Assembly: GCA_902778175.1 (NCBI GenBank)
Contig: CACYWT010000007.1
Coordinates: 1-64,000 of the forward strand
Direction of reading: 5' to 3'
DNA: 64,000 nt
Source: an uncultured Ruminococcus sp.
GTDB lineage: Bacteria > Bacillota > Clostridia > Oscillospirales > Acutalibacteraceae
Shown here: positions 17,276 through 24,701 of the stretch, one piece after another
Numbering within the stretch: the stretch's first letter is position 1
Layout of the letters: each line of letters opens with the position of its first letter
Made by a program: the position numbers and the translations under genes
Notes under the pieces: generated by a model
What the model was told of the DNA's origin: nothing
Databases searched by the model: none
The model's input: only the letters and a program-made list of their open reading frames with translations

Positions 17276-18400
17276 ATGGAGAACACAAAACCGAAAAGCA
17301 GACTGAAAAAGGTGCTTATCATCATCGGCATTATCATTTTCGTGATAGCAATAGGCATTTTTATTCTTCTGAAGCTGACATTTCTCAAAACATTCCCGAA
17401 TCTCAAAGGTGAGCCTGAGATCGGCAAGTGGTATGAGGTTGAAGTGGACGGCGCAAAGTCCTCGGACGGCAGCGAATGGCACGGCATCTTCCGAAAGGGT
17501 ACGGAAAACAAAGTCGTTGTGTATTTCTTTGGCGGCGGTGTGAGCATCACCCCTGAGACTTCTGAGGGCGGTAATAAGTTCTATGCGACAAATATGACGG
17601 CACAGGATTTTGTTGCACAGGGCGGTATCGGCAGCACAGCCGAGGATAATCCGTTCAAGGACTGGAGCTTTATCGTGATCCCCTATGCGACCGGCGATTT
17701 TCACGCAGGCACGGGAACTTATGAGGGCAAAAAGACTGTGTATCACACAGGATACAGCAATTATTCCGCTTATGTGGAACAGGTCAAGCAGTATATCGGA
17801 GAGCCTGACACGCTGCTTGTAACAGGCTTTTCGGCAGGCGGATTTGCGACTTCCTTGCTGGCTGACGATGTGATCGACCGTTTTCCCAGTGCTGAAAATG
17901 TGACTGTCTGTGTTGACAGCTCGCTCCTGCTTTATGACGGCTGGCACGAAGCGGCTGTGAATTTGTGGAAAGCTCCGACTGAAATATCAGACAGGCTGAC
18001 CACAAACAACCTTGTTCTTGACAGTCTGACCGCACTCCACGAAAAGCGTGGTGACAGCGTGAAAATACTCTTTGACTGCTCCTACCGTGATGATACGCTG
18101 ATGCAGTATCAGTCCTATATCGACAGCGGAAAAATGGATAAGACCAAAGAGCTTGGCGATAACTTCCAGCGTGATCTGAAAGAAATGGTAAACGGCTTGC
18201 AGACAAATATCCCCGATGTAGGTATTTATATCTGGAGCTGCGGAGAAGATGCAGAAACCCATAATACCCAGCATACGATCATATCTGCGAATGTGTTTGA
18301 CAAGCTCGGAAATGACAGGAGTGTCGGTGAATGGATATTTGATGCTGTGAACGGTGATGTCAAGACCTATGGACTGGAGCTGCTTGATAAATCGTTTTGA
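17276..18400 (+). CDS. Membrane-anchored pectinacetylesterase-like hydrolase
   Basis: A 374-residue protein: basic head, one hydrophobic anchor (about 12-36), then an alpha/beta-hydrolase-like domain. Motifs are VYFFGGGVS (oxyanion region), the elbow GFSAGGFA and a C-terminal ETHNTQH, resembling the pectinacetylesterase/Notum family. It follows the first hydrolase by 14 bp with GAGGAGG 7 bp before the ATG. The two enzymes differ in family but share the anchor layout. Substrate unknown. Confidence 0.72.
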   Translation: MENTKPKSRLKKVLIIIGIIIFVIAIGIFILLKLTFLKTFPNLKGEPEIGKWYEVEVDGAKSSDGSEWHGIFRKGTENKVVVYFFGGGVSITPETSEGGNKFYATNMTAQDFVAQGGIGSTAEDNPFKDWSFIVIPYATGDFHAGTGTYEGKKTVYHTGYSNYSAYVEQVKQYIGEPDTLLVTGFSAGGFATSLLADDVIDRFPSAENVTVCVDSSLLLYDGWHEAAVNLWKAPTEISDRLTTNNLVLDSLTALHEKRGDSVKILFDCSYRDDTLMQYQSYIDSGKMDKTKELGDNFQRDLKEMVNGLQTNIPDVGIYIWSCGEDAETHNTQHTIISANVFDKLGNDRSVGEWIFDAVNGDVKTYGLELLDKSF

Positions 18401-18413
18401 GGAGAAGTCAAAC

Positions 18414-18458
18414 ATGAAAACTGAAACGAAGCGTGGGCATAAAGTATTGCTGCTTTGA
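18414..18458 (+). pseudogene. Truncated start of a third operon gene
   Basis: GGAGAA precedes an ATG at 18414 that encodes a basic head (MKTETKRGHKVLLL) like the starts of the two upstream hydrolases, then meets TGA after 14 residues, just where a hydrophobic anchor would begin. The break coincides with the start of mcrC-like sequence, so a third anchored protein was cut by a rearrangement. Confidence 0.6.
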
Positions 18459-19206
18459 CGAGTTTTCGACGAATTCGTACATGAATCAAATCCTCAAAAC
18501 TACAATGGGACTTCTCCTACGTTCCAATATCAGCCTTTCGCGCAAAAAAGAACTTAGGCGTCTACTAGTCTATTTCGCCGATGTCGATACTCTAGACATC
18601 AATTCGATCGATTGGCATCAAAGATATAATCGTAATAACCAAACCTATCGAATGCTGATATCTATCTGCTATCTTGTCATAAAGGGCTTATTGCAAACTC
18701 AAGCGGATGGCTCCACGAAACTTATGGATTTCTTGGACGATCAACATATGCATCGTCTGTACGAAAAATTCATACTCGAGTACTACCGTAAAGAATTCCC
18801 AGACATAAAAACCAGCTCACCTCAGATTCCTTGGCAAATCGACGACGGCTACTTTGATATGTTGCCAGTTATGCAAAGCGACGTTGTTCTTGAGTATAGA
18901 GATAAGATTTTGATTATTGACGCTAAGTATTATTCTCATAATCTTCAGATTCAATATGATTCTCGATCTATACATTCGGGAAACCTGTATCAAATATTTA
19001 CATATACGAAGAATAAATCATTAGAAGCTGGATCAGACAAGGAAGTCTCTGGATTGCTACTATATGCCAAAACTGATGATTTCATTCAGCCCGATCAGGA
19101 GTATTCAATGAGTGGTAATACTATTGGCGTAAAAAGCTTGGACTTAGACTGTGACTTTAATGGTATAAAGCAGCAATTAAATAATTTAGTAACCCAATAC
19201 TTTTAA
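18433..19206 (+). pseudogene. mcrC: 5'-truncated mcrC (McrBC restriction system subunit)
   Basis: The 257-residue open frame is the C-terminal part of McrC, the nuclease partner of the McrB GTPase in modified-DNA restriction. It enters the family at FDEFSTNSYMNQILKTTM and holds the PD-(D/E)xK core: SDVVLEYRDKILIIDAKYY with Asp and Asp-Ala-Lys. McrC is normally about 330-450 residues, so the N-terminal specificity domain is missing, and no mcrB is present. The GTG at 18433 lies in sequence belonging to the preceding gene, so expression is doubtful. Its base use is more AT-rich than the hydrolases to the left. Confidence 0.75.
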
Positions 19207-19208
19207 CA

Positions 19209-19242
19209 AAAAATCGGACAGCAGAAACTGTCCGATTTTTTA
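19209..19242 (+). terminator. Terminator after the mcrC fragment
   Basis: AAATCGGACAG and its complement form a 10 bp stem followed by T6, 3 bp past the stop codon. Confidence 0.85.
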
Positions 19243-19382
19243 TGGATGAGCTATGGTGAGATGGTGTGAGAAGTGGGTGAGCCTTGGTGCGGTAGGAATT
19301 AGTCTCAAGATCGCGTCAATACCTAATTGCTTGGATTATTGATCAATAATAAATTCCTTCGGTGAGGGAAAGTCATAAAAAG

Positions 19383-19412
19383 AAAAACACCCCTATAAAT
19401 AGGGATGTTTTT
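19383..19412 (-). terminator. Likely terminator of the intact tRNA-Leu
   Basis: AAAAACATCCC and GGGGTGTTTTT pair around a short AT loop; on the minus strand the T-run follows. It lies 44 bp beyond the tRNA-Leu CCA end. 19243-19382 holds nothing else recognised. Confidence 0.65.
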
Positions 19413-19456
19413 CACTAACGTCAAATGATAAATATCTCCATTGTGACGTCTAAATA

Positions 19457-19543
19457 TGGTGCGGATAACAGGACTTGAACCTGCATGAAATTGCTTTCAT
19501 ACGGACCTGAACCGTACGCGTCTGCCAATTCCGCCATATCCGC
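19457..19543 (-). tRNA. tRNA-Leu(CAG), intact
   Basis: On the minus strand GCGGATA pairs with TATCCGC, discriminator A and CCA are encoded (19459-19457), the anticodon loop is TTCAGGT (anticodon CAG), the D arm is GCGGAATTGGCAGACGC, the long variable arm is TGAAAGCAATTTCA and the T loop is GGTTCAAGTCC. It reads the same codon as the broken tRNA-Leu 77 bp upstream but has a different acceptor, anticodon stem and variable arm. No convincing promoter stands in the 77 bp, so it probably uses the promoter at 19682-19710. Confidence 0.93.
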
Positions 19544-19609
19544 AAATTTATCTCAACAGGGTAAATACCCTGCCAAAATTTATAATATATTAACTTTTTA
19601 TTTTACACA

Positions 19610-19640
19610 GACGTGGCGTGACCTGAAGCTATCGCGTCTG
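19610..19640 (-). other. Candidate recombination site B
   Basis: On the minus strand: tRNA-Leu sequence CAGACGCGAT, core AGCTTCAGGT (19630-19621), then CACGCCACGTC (19620-19610). Exchange with site A at the shared core would restore a whole tRNA-Leu and create a site with imperfect inverted arms (GACGGGGCGCG and CACGCCACGTC). Confidence 0.5.
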
Positions 19641-19659
19641 CCTATTCCGCCACACCTGC
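19621..19659 (-). pseudogene. tRNA-Leu(CAG) 5' half, broken in the anticodon loop
   Basis: Acceptor strand GCAGGTG (19659-19653), D arm GCGGAATAGGCAGACGC, anticodon strand ATAGC and the complete loop TTCAGGT are normal. After the loop the sequence turns to CACGCCACGTC and then AT-rich DNA, with no 3' anticodon strand, T arm or acceptor. Its partner is at 15310-15364 on the opposite strand. It retains a perfect promoter 22 bp upstream. Confidence 0.82.
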
Positions 19660-19681
19660 ATATCTTTTTGACTGCTTGTCT

Positions 19682-19710
19682 ATTATAACAGTTCACTATT
19701 GGTTTGTCAA
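19682..19710 (-). promoter_or_regulatory. Consensus tRNA promoter
   Basis: TTGACA (19705-19710), exactly 17 bp, TATAAT (19682-19687) on the minus strand. Transcription would run through the broken 5' half and then the intact tRNA-Leu(CAG). Confidence 0.88.
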
Positions 19711-19775
19711 GCATTTTTTATTTTTTATTATATTTTTTATATAAGAATACTTTCCGGCATTTATCTGGACATACA

Positions 19776-19801
19776 CGCTGTGTTCCGAAAGGAACACAGC
19801 G
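19776..19801. other. Perfect 11 bp GAAA-tetraloop hairpin
   Basis: CGCTGTGTTCC-GAAA-GGAACACAGCG is followed closely by a weaker CCCG/CGGG hairpin (19814-19832). There is no T-run. It lies between two divergent promoters; the function is unknown. Confidence 0.5.
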
Positions 19802-19838
19802 GAACAAACAATACCCGGCTGTTTAGTCGGGCGTATAC

Positions 19839-19867
19839 TTGACAAAATCAAAAAAAACAGCTATAAT
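19839..19867 (+). promoter_or_regulatory. Promoter of the DUF6465 gene
   Basis: TTGACA (19839-19844), 17 bp, TATAAT (19862-19867), 64 bp before the chosen start. Confidence 0.8.
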
Positions 19868-19930
19868 CATTTTAATGCATATAGCTGTGATATTATATGC
19901 ATATTACTAATGAAAGAAGGCTTTTTTACA

Positions 19931-20269
19931 ATGGCAAGAAAGACAACTAAGGCTACAGAAGAAAAAGTAACCGCAGAGGTAAAAGAAGAAGTTAAAACTG
20001 TAAAAGAAACTGCTCCGGCAAAGGAAACTGCTGCAGCAAAAAAGGCTCCTGCTAAGAAGGCTGCTGCTAAGGCTGACGAACCCATAATCAAATGCACAAT
20101 CGAGTTTGCAGGCAAAAATACTGCTGTCCGTTCAATCGTTGACAATATATTTGAGATCGAGGGCGGCAAGGACGCAGTAAAAACTCTTGAGATCTACATT
20201 CAGCCCGAAAACAACGTAGCTTACTATGTTGCTAACGGCAAAGAGGAAGGCAAGTCAGTTGAATTCTGA
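19931..20269 (+). CDS. DUF6465-type protein with a Lys/Ala-rich tail
   Basis: A 112-residue protein. Residues 1-50 are low-complexity Lys/Ala/Glu/Thr with AKKAPAKKAAAK repeats like histone H1 or HU extensions; residues 52-112 form a compact domain (IKCTIEFAGKNTAV to the C-terminus) found in Clostridia and annotated as DUF6465. The tail suggests binding to nucleic acid or another anion, but the function is unknown. The start at 19931 opens MARKTTK; the longer reading adds MKEGFFT. A strong promoter and terminator make it a single abundant-looking transcript. Confidence 0.7.
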   Translation: MARKTTKATEEKVTAEVKEEVKTVKETAPAKETAAAKKAPAKKAAAKADEPIIKCTIEFAGKNTAVRSIVDNIFEIEGGKDAVKTLEIYIQPENNVAYYVANGKEEGKSVEF

Positions 20270-20286
20270 TAATACCTGAATCAGTT

Positions 20287-20327
20287 ACGGCGGATATGTT
20301 TTCAAAGCATATCCGTCTGTTTTTTTC
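20287..20327 (+). terminator. Terminator of the DUF6465 gene
   Basis: ACGGCGGATATG and CATATCCGTCTGT pair around TTTTCAAAG, followed by T7. Confidence 0.88.
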
Positions 20328-20386
20328 CTATTTTTTCTTTCATTATTATTTATCGCTCCGGCAAATACTATACCAGGGTGATAATT

Positions 20387-20776
20387 TTGTCAGATAATAT
20401 AAAAATCAATCTCCGTCTTTTTTCGATCGGCGGATTAGGATACGGTGCGATCGAAATGATCTGGAGAAAATATACTCATTGGAGCATGATCCTGACCGGA
20501 GGAGCCTGCTTTACCTGCCTGTATAAATTATTCGGTAATTTGCAGGGGGCTTCTTTCAGAAAAAAATGTCTGCTCGGAAGTACTTTCGTAACAGTTATCG
20601 AGTATTTTGTCGGCTGGGCTGTAAATATTAAAGGGAAAATGAAAGTATGGGACTATTCTTCCCTGCCGTTTAATTTCAAAGGACAGATATGCCTGTATTA
20701 CAGTATCTTATGGACATTCCTTATGCTACCGGTTTCCTGTCTTTGCGAACATCTGAGAAAAAAATGGACGCAGTGA
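20387..20776 (+). CDS. Small membrane protein of the PF06541 ('ABC-transporter type IV') group
   Basis: A 129-residue protein with about four hydrophobic segments. The GYGAIEMIWRKYTHWSM start and YFVGWAVNIKGKMKVWDYS middle match the PF06541 membrane family, also seen at 44640. The family has no proven function. TTG at 20387 was chosen as start because AGGGTG lies 6 bp before it. 20777-21052 downstream holds no supported gene. Confidence 0.65.
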   Translation: MSDNIKINLRLFSIGGLGYGAIEMIWRKYTHWSMILTGGACFTCLYKLFGNLQGASFRKKCLLGSTFVTVIEYFVGWAVNIKGKMKVWDYSSLPFNFKGQICLYYSILWTFLMLPVSCLCEHLRKKWTQ

Positions 20777-21052
20777 TATCCTTTTCCGATCATTGTCTTT
20801 CCCCTTTTTTCATCGGATAATACACCGGAAATCTGTTTGTTGATCATTACAGAAGTCCCCGACAAATATCCTTCGCTATTATACAGACCTATGCCGCAGG
20901 TCAGTGTAAAATGATTCCATAACAGCAAAACTGAAATATCAATATCCTTGCAGCGCGACTAACACTGATCCAGACCGGCGGCACAGAAAAACATTGATAA
21001 AAACCAAATTATATGATATACTAAATTATAATCTGTTTTTCAGGAGGATATT

Positions 21053-21631
21053 ATGGATTGGGAATTCCGTGTGCTTAATTACATAAAACTTCATTTTAAA
21101 AACAGTTTTATGGATTTTATTATGCCTGTTTTTTCTATGCCCGGTACGATCGTCGCTTTATGGGGACTGATAACTCTTATTTCACTAATAATCAAAAAGC
21201 ATCGTCCGTTCGGGATCACTATGCTTCTGAATCTGATAATATCCGCTGTCAACTGCAGCCTTATTATCAAACCGATAGTCAGACGACTCAGACCATATGT
21301 CATGAATGATACTATAAACCTTATCGTTCGTCCTGAAATCGACTATTCATTTCCTTCGGGACATACGTTTTTTGCATTCAGCGCAGCAACGATATGTTTC
21401 ATCTATAATAAAGCTTTCGGCACTGCAATGTATATAGTTGCTTTTTCTATAGCATTTTCAAGACTTTATCTTTACGTTCATTATCCGACTGATGTTTTGT
21501 TCGGTATCATATTCGGTATTCTTACCGCAATTGAGGTTTATTATCTTGAAAAGTATTTTCTCTGTGACAGAGTTCCTCTCAAAGACAGAAAAACTGTTTA
21601 TTTCCTCAGAAAAACAAAAGCGGCTGAATAA
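21053..21631 (+). CDS. PAP2-family membrane phosphatase
   Basis: A 192-residue protein with five or six membrane segments and the three PAP2 motifs: KPIVRRLRP, PSGHT and SRLYLYVHYPTDV, with the two catalytic histidines. Such enzymes dephosphorylate undecaprenyl pyrophosphate or phosphatidate. uppP at 31497 is a separate UppP type, so this may be a second undecaprenyl phosphatase or a lipid phosphatase. CAGGAGG lies 6 bp before the ATG. Confidence 0.85.
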   Translation: MDWEFRVLNYIKLHFKNSFMDFIMPVFSMPGTIVALWGLITLISLIIKKHRPFGITMLLNLIISAVNCSLIIKPIVRRLRPYVMNDTINLIVRPEIDYSFPSGHTFFAFSAATICFIYNKAFGTAMYIVAFSIAFSRLYLYVHYPTDVLFGIIFGILTAIEVYYLEKYFLCDRVPLKDRKTVYFLRKTKAAE

Positions 21632-21656
21632 TAAAATATTACAGTTAAGATTATTT

Positions 21657-23588
21657 TCAGAATATACTGATAAGAATATTCGCAGCAATACAGCATATGA
21701 TCCCGCATATGGTCGGTATCAGAAAAGCAATGGCAGTCAGTTTCAGACTGCCTGTTTCTTTTTTTATTGTAAGACAGGCTGTCGAACAGGGAAAATGCAT
21801 CAGTGTGAATATTATCATACACACTGCGGTCCTGACCGTCCAGCCGTTTGCAGTGAGGATATCATGAAGCTGAACGAGGCTGCCGGTTTCGGTCATTGTT
21901 CCGCTGCCGAGATATATCATCAGAATTATCGGCAGGACTATTTCATTTGCCGGCAGACCGAGTATAAAGCCTGTAATAATCGCACCGTCAAGTCCCATTA
22001 TTTTTCCGGCAGGGTCAAGAAACTGTGTTATAAATGACAATAATGTCTTATCACCGATATTTACATTTGCAAGGATCCATATAAGCGCTCCTGCAGGCGC
22101 AGCAACTGTTACAGCCCTTGCTGCTGATGACAGAGTTTTTTCTTTCAGCGAATCCACGATCGTTTTCAATATCCGGGGCTTACGATAATGCGGAAGCTCC
22201 ATAAATCCTGTATCTTCCTTTTCACCGGGGAGCAAATACGAAAGAATAAAAGATACAAGCATTGACATAATTATTCCTGTAATAATTATTATCATCAGTA
22301 ATCCTGTGCTTATTGCTGTGCTGAGAAACTGCGGAAATGCGCCTGTAAAAAATATTCCTGTCATTGCGATAAGCGTAGGAAAACGTCCGTTGCACGGCGC
22401 AAAATTATTCGTAAGGATCGCTATGTTCCTCTGCTTTTTATTCGCAATTATTCTGCATCCGCTTACACCGCAGGCATTGCACCCGAATCCCATGAGCATT
22501 GTGATCCCCTGTCTGCCGCAGCCGCCGCAGCGGCGATATATCCCGTCAAGATTGAATGCAGCTCTCGGAAGATATCCGACCTCCTCAAGAAGCGCAAATA
22601 ACGGAAAGAATATCGCCATCGGCGGAAGCATTACCGAGATCACATTCGCAATAGTTTTATATACTCCGTCGATAAACAGTCCTCTTAGCACAGGCGATAT
22701 CCCGCAATAAGCCGCAACATTTATCAGGGCTTTTTCTCCGTATGCAAATATATCACCGAGCAGTCCGGACGGATAATTTGCTCCGATTATCGTAATATAA
22801 AATATCAGAGCAATAAGCAAAAGCATACAGGGTATGCCTGTTTTTGACGATGTGAATATCCTGTCCGCTGCCTTTTCTTTTTTTCTGTACGGGCTGTCGA
22901 TCTGTCTGACGCAGCTTTCATATATTGTATTGCTCCTGTTATTATATAAAAAAGCTTTATATTCCTTATCATTATAAGCTGATGCTTTGATATTATCCGA
23001 ACTACCGAAAGTTTCTCTATGTAATTCCGCGATCTTATCCGGATCGTTCTGTGCAGTACAGTCTTTTTTATTTTTTCCGGATACAGTTTCACTGATCGTT
23101 TTTTTCAGACGCGCAAGTCCTTTACCGCTTCTTGCCGTTGTCGGCACGACCGGCGCGCCTATCATTGCGGACATTTTTTCCGTATCTATCATCAGTCCCC
23201 TTTTCTTCGCTTCGTCCCAAAGATTAAGACAAATCACTGTATTCCCTGTCTTTTCTGTCAGCTGCAGGATCAGCACCAGGCTTTTTCTCAGCGCAGACGC
23301 ATCAGCTACGATACACAGGCAATCGTATCGGTTTTTTTCTATCTCTTCACAGGCGGATCTTTCATCGGGTGAATCAGGATCAGTACCGTATATCCCCGGC
23401 AGATCGGTGATCGAATATTTTTTTTCATTATAGCAATAGTAACCCGTTGCCGTATCAACGGTTTTTCCTGCCCAGTTGCCTGTATGCTGTTTTGATCCGG
23501 TCAATGCATTGAATATCGTGCTTTTGCCTGCATTCGGATTCCCTGCAAGAACAACACGGTATGTCGGATCCTTTACAGTGCTTTTCAA
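21657..23588 (-). CDS. feoB: Ferrous iron transporter B
   Basis: A 643-residue Fe(II) importer. The N-terminal G domain has G1 GNPNAGKST (16-24), DLPG (G3) and NLWDEAKKRG (G4 region). The membrane part shows the paired gate repeats, with GFGCNACGVSGCRI and CSTACLTIKK at the cysteine-bearing positions. FeoA is encoded 25 bp upstream on the same strand. Slightly shorter than E. coli FeoB, as usual in Firmicutes. Confidence 0.93.
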   Translation of the reverse strand: MKSTVKDPTYRVVLAGNPNAGKSTIFNALTGSKQHTGNWAGKTVDTATGYYCYNEKKYSITDLPGIYGTDPDSPDERSACEEIEKNRYDCLCIVADASALRKSLVLILQLTEKTGNTVICLNLWDEAKKRGLMIDTEKMSAMIGAPVVPTTARSGKGLARLKKTISETVSGKNKKDCTAQNDPDKIAELHRETFGSSDNIKASAYNDKEYKAFLYNNRSNTIYESCVRQIDSPYRKKEKAADRIFTSSKTGIPCMLLLIALIFYITIIGANYPSGLLGDIFAYGEKALINVAAYCGISPVLRGLFIDGVYKTIANVISVMLPPMAIFFPLFALLEEVGYLPRAAFNLDGIYRRCGGCGRQGITMLMGFGCNACGVSGCRIIANKKQRNIAILTNNFAPCNGRFPTLIAMTGIFFTGAFPQFLSTAISTGLLMIIIITGIIMSMLVSFILSYLLPGEKEDTGFMELPHYRKPRILKTIVDSLKEKTLSSAARAVTVAAPAGALIWILANVNIGDKTLLSFITQFLDPAGKIMGLDGAIITGFILGLPANEIVLPIILMIYLGSGTMTETGSLVQLHDILTANGWTVRTAVCMIIFTLMHFPCSTACLTIKKETGSLKLTAIAFLIPTICGIICCIAANILISIF

Positions 23589-23613
23589 GCTATCACCTCG
23601 GAATGATTTTTAA

Positions 23614-23865
23614 TCAATGATCTTTTTCGGTGATCATAACAATTACCTTTTCCGCAGAACTGTTGCGAACGGAAAACAACGAATCCCTTATATAATATGC
23701 TGACGGATCTCCGCACGGACTGACAAGCTCTCTTGTGATCCTGTTTCCGGGAATTATCCCTATGCTTATCAGATCCCTGCGCAAGGATAATTCTTCAGGA
23801 AGCTTATATATTATGCCGCTCGTTCCGGGAGAAAGCTCGCATAAGCGGCAGATTTCTTTATCCAT
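23614..23865 (-). CDS. feoA: Ferrous iron transport protein A
   Basis: An 83-residue SH3-like FeoA protein (CRLCELSPGTSGII, RRDLISIGIIPGNRI). FeoA is a cytosolic accessory of FeoB. It is the first gene of the feoAB operon. No Fur or DtxR box was recognised upstream. Confidence 0.88.
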   Translation of the reverse strand: MDKEICRLCELSPGTSGIIYKLPEELSLRRDLISIGIIPGNRITRELVSPCGDPSAYYIRDSLFSVRNSSAEKVIVMITEKDH

Positions 23866-24047
23866 AATTATTTCTCCGTTTCAGTTACCTGTACCGAAAT
23901 TACTATGCACAGCAAAATAATAACGCTTTTTCGCTGTACATTTCATATTATGTATTTGTTTTTTCATTTGTTACAAATTCCTGAAGCTGAAAAATGCCAC
24001 CATAGCCAACAGACAGCGGCGGCGCGCCGCAGAAACATCAGATTAGC

Positions 24048-24076
24048 TTGACGGTAAAAAAGCTTTGTTGTATAAT
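24048..24076 (+). promoter_or_regulatory. Promoter of the deformylase-like gene
   Basis: TTGACG (24048-24053), 17 bp, TATAAT (24071-24076), 37 bp before the ATG. Confidence 0.75.
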
Positions 24077-24112
24077 TGTTCAGAAGTATTATTTCATTTA
24101 CAGGAGGCTGCT

Positions 24113-24526
24113 ATGGTCAAGAATCTGATCCATGATCCGCTGATACTCAGCAAACCGTCGGAAAATGCAACTAAAGATGATATGCAGGCTGCTTATGACC
24201 TGCTTGATACCCTTGCTGCAAATATCCGTACTTGTGTCGGAATGGCTGCAAATATGATCGGTATACATAAAAGGATCATTGTTTTTACAGACGGCGCAAA
24301 AAGAAGATTAATGTTCAATCCTGAAATAATCTCAAAGGCCGCTCCGTATGAAACGGAAGAAGGCTGTCTTTCTCTTCTCGGAGAACCGAGAAAAACAACC
24401 AGATATAAAGTAATAAAAGTAAGATATCATGATGAAAAATTCGCCGTCAGAACAGAACAGTTCCGTGATCTCACTGCTCAGATAATACAGCATGAGATCG
24501 ATCACTGCAGCGGTATACTGATCTGA
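24113..24526 (+). CDS. def: Peptide deformylase-like protein
   Basis: A 137-residue metalloenzyme of the deformylase family. Motif 2 is EGCLS, with the metal Cys, and motif 3 is QHEIDH, with the HExDH metal site. Motif 1, normally GxGxAAxQ, reads CVGMAANMIG, so the conserved Gln is Asn. The protein is also shorter than most (about 150-180). It may be a secondary deformylase. GGAGG is 5 bp before the ATG at 24113, which sets the start. Confidence 0.8.
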   Translation: MVKNLIHDPLILSKPSENATKDDMQAAYDLLDTLAANIRTCVGMAANMIGIHKRIIVFTDGAKRRLMFNPEIISKAAPYETEEGCLSLLGEPRKTTRYKVIKVRYHDEKFAVRTEQFRDLTAQIIQHEIDHCSGILI

Positions 24527-24612
24527 CTCAGGGGCAGATCATATTTTTTGAAATCACCAGAATCGCAGGATCAGAGCGCCTCTGTTCCGACGCCCTGAAA
24601 CCGCGGCTGATA

Positions 24613-24650
24613 AAATCTTACGGCGATATCTTTGTGCGGTATTGCCTTAA
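24613..24650 (-). repeat. Dispersed repeat copy
   Basis: On the minus strand it begins TTAAGGCAATACCGCACAAA and continues with TATCGCCG. Related copies are at 15433, 31443 and 44015. It lies in the 331 bp gap between the deformylase and guaA genes. Confidence 0.6.
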
Positions 24651-24701
24651 TTTTTTCTTGATTTGTATGCATAAGTATTTTATAATAATATCATAGTATT
24701 C

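Noticed and set aside
15300..19710. An integrase or invertase gene inside the split-tRNA segment
   Set aside because: All long frames there are assigned (TetR, two hydrolases, mcrC fragment). No recombinase motif was found, so the enzyme, if any, lies elsewhere or was lost.
20698..20928. 76-codon minus-strand frame between the PF06541 and PAP2 genes
   Set aside because: It overlaps the end of the upstream gene, has no ribosome site I could see and resembles no family. A gene remnant is possible but unsupported.
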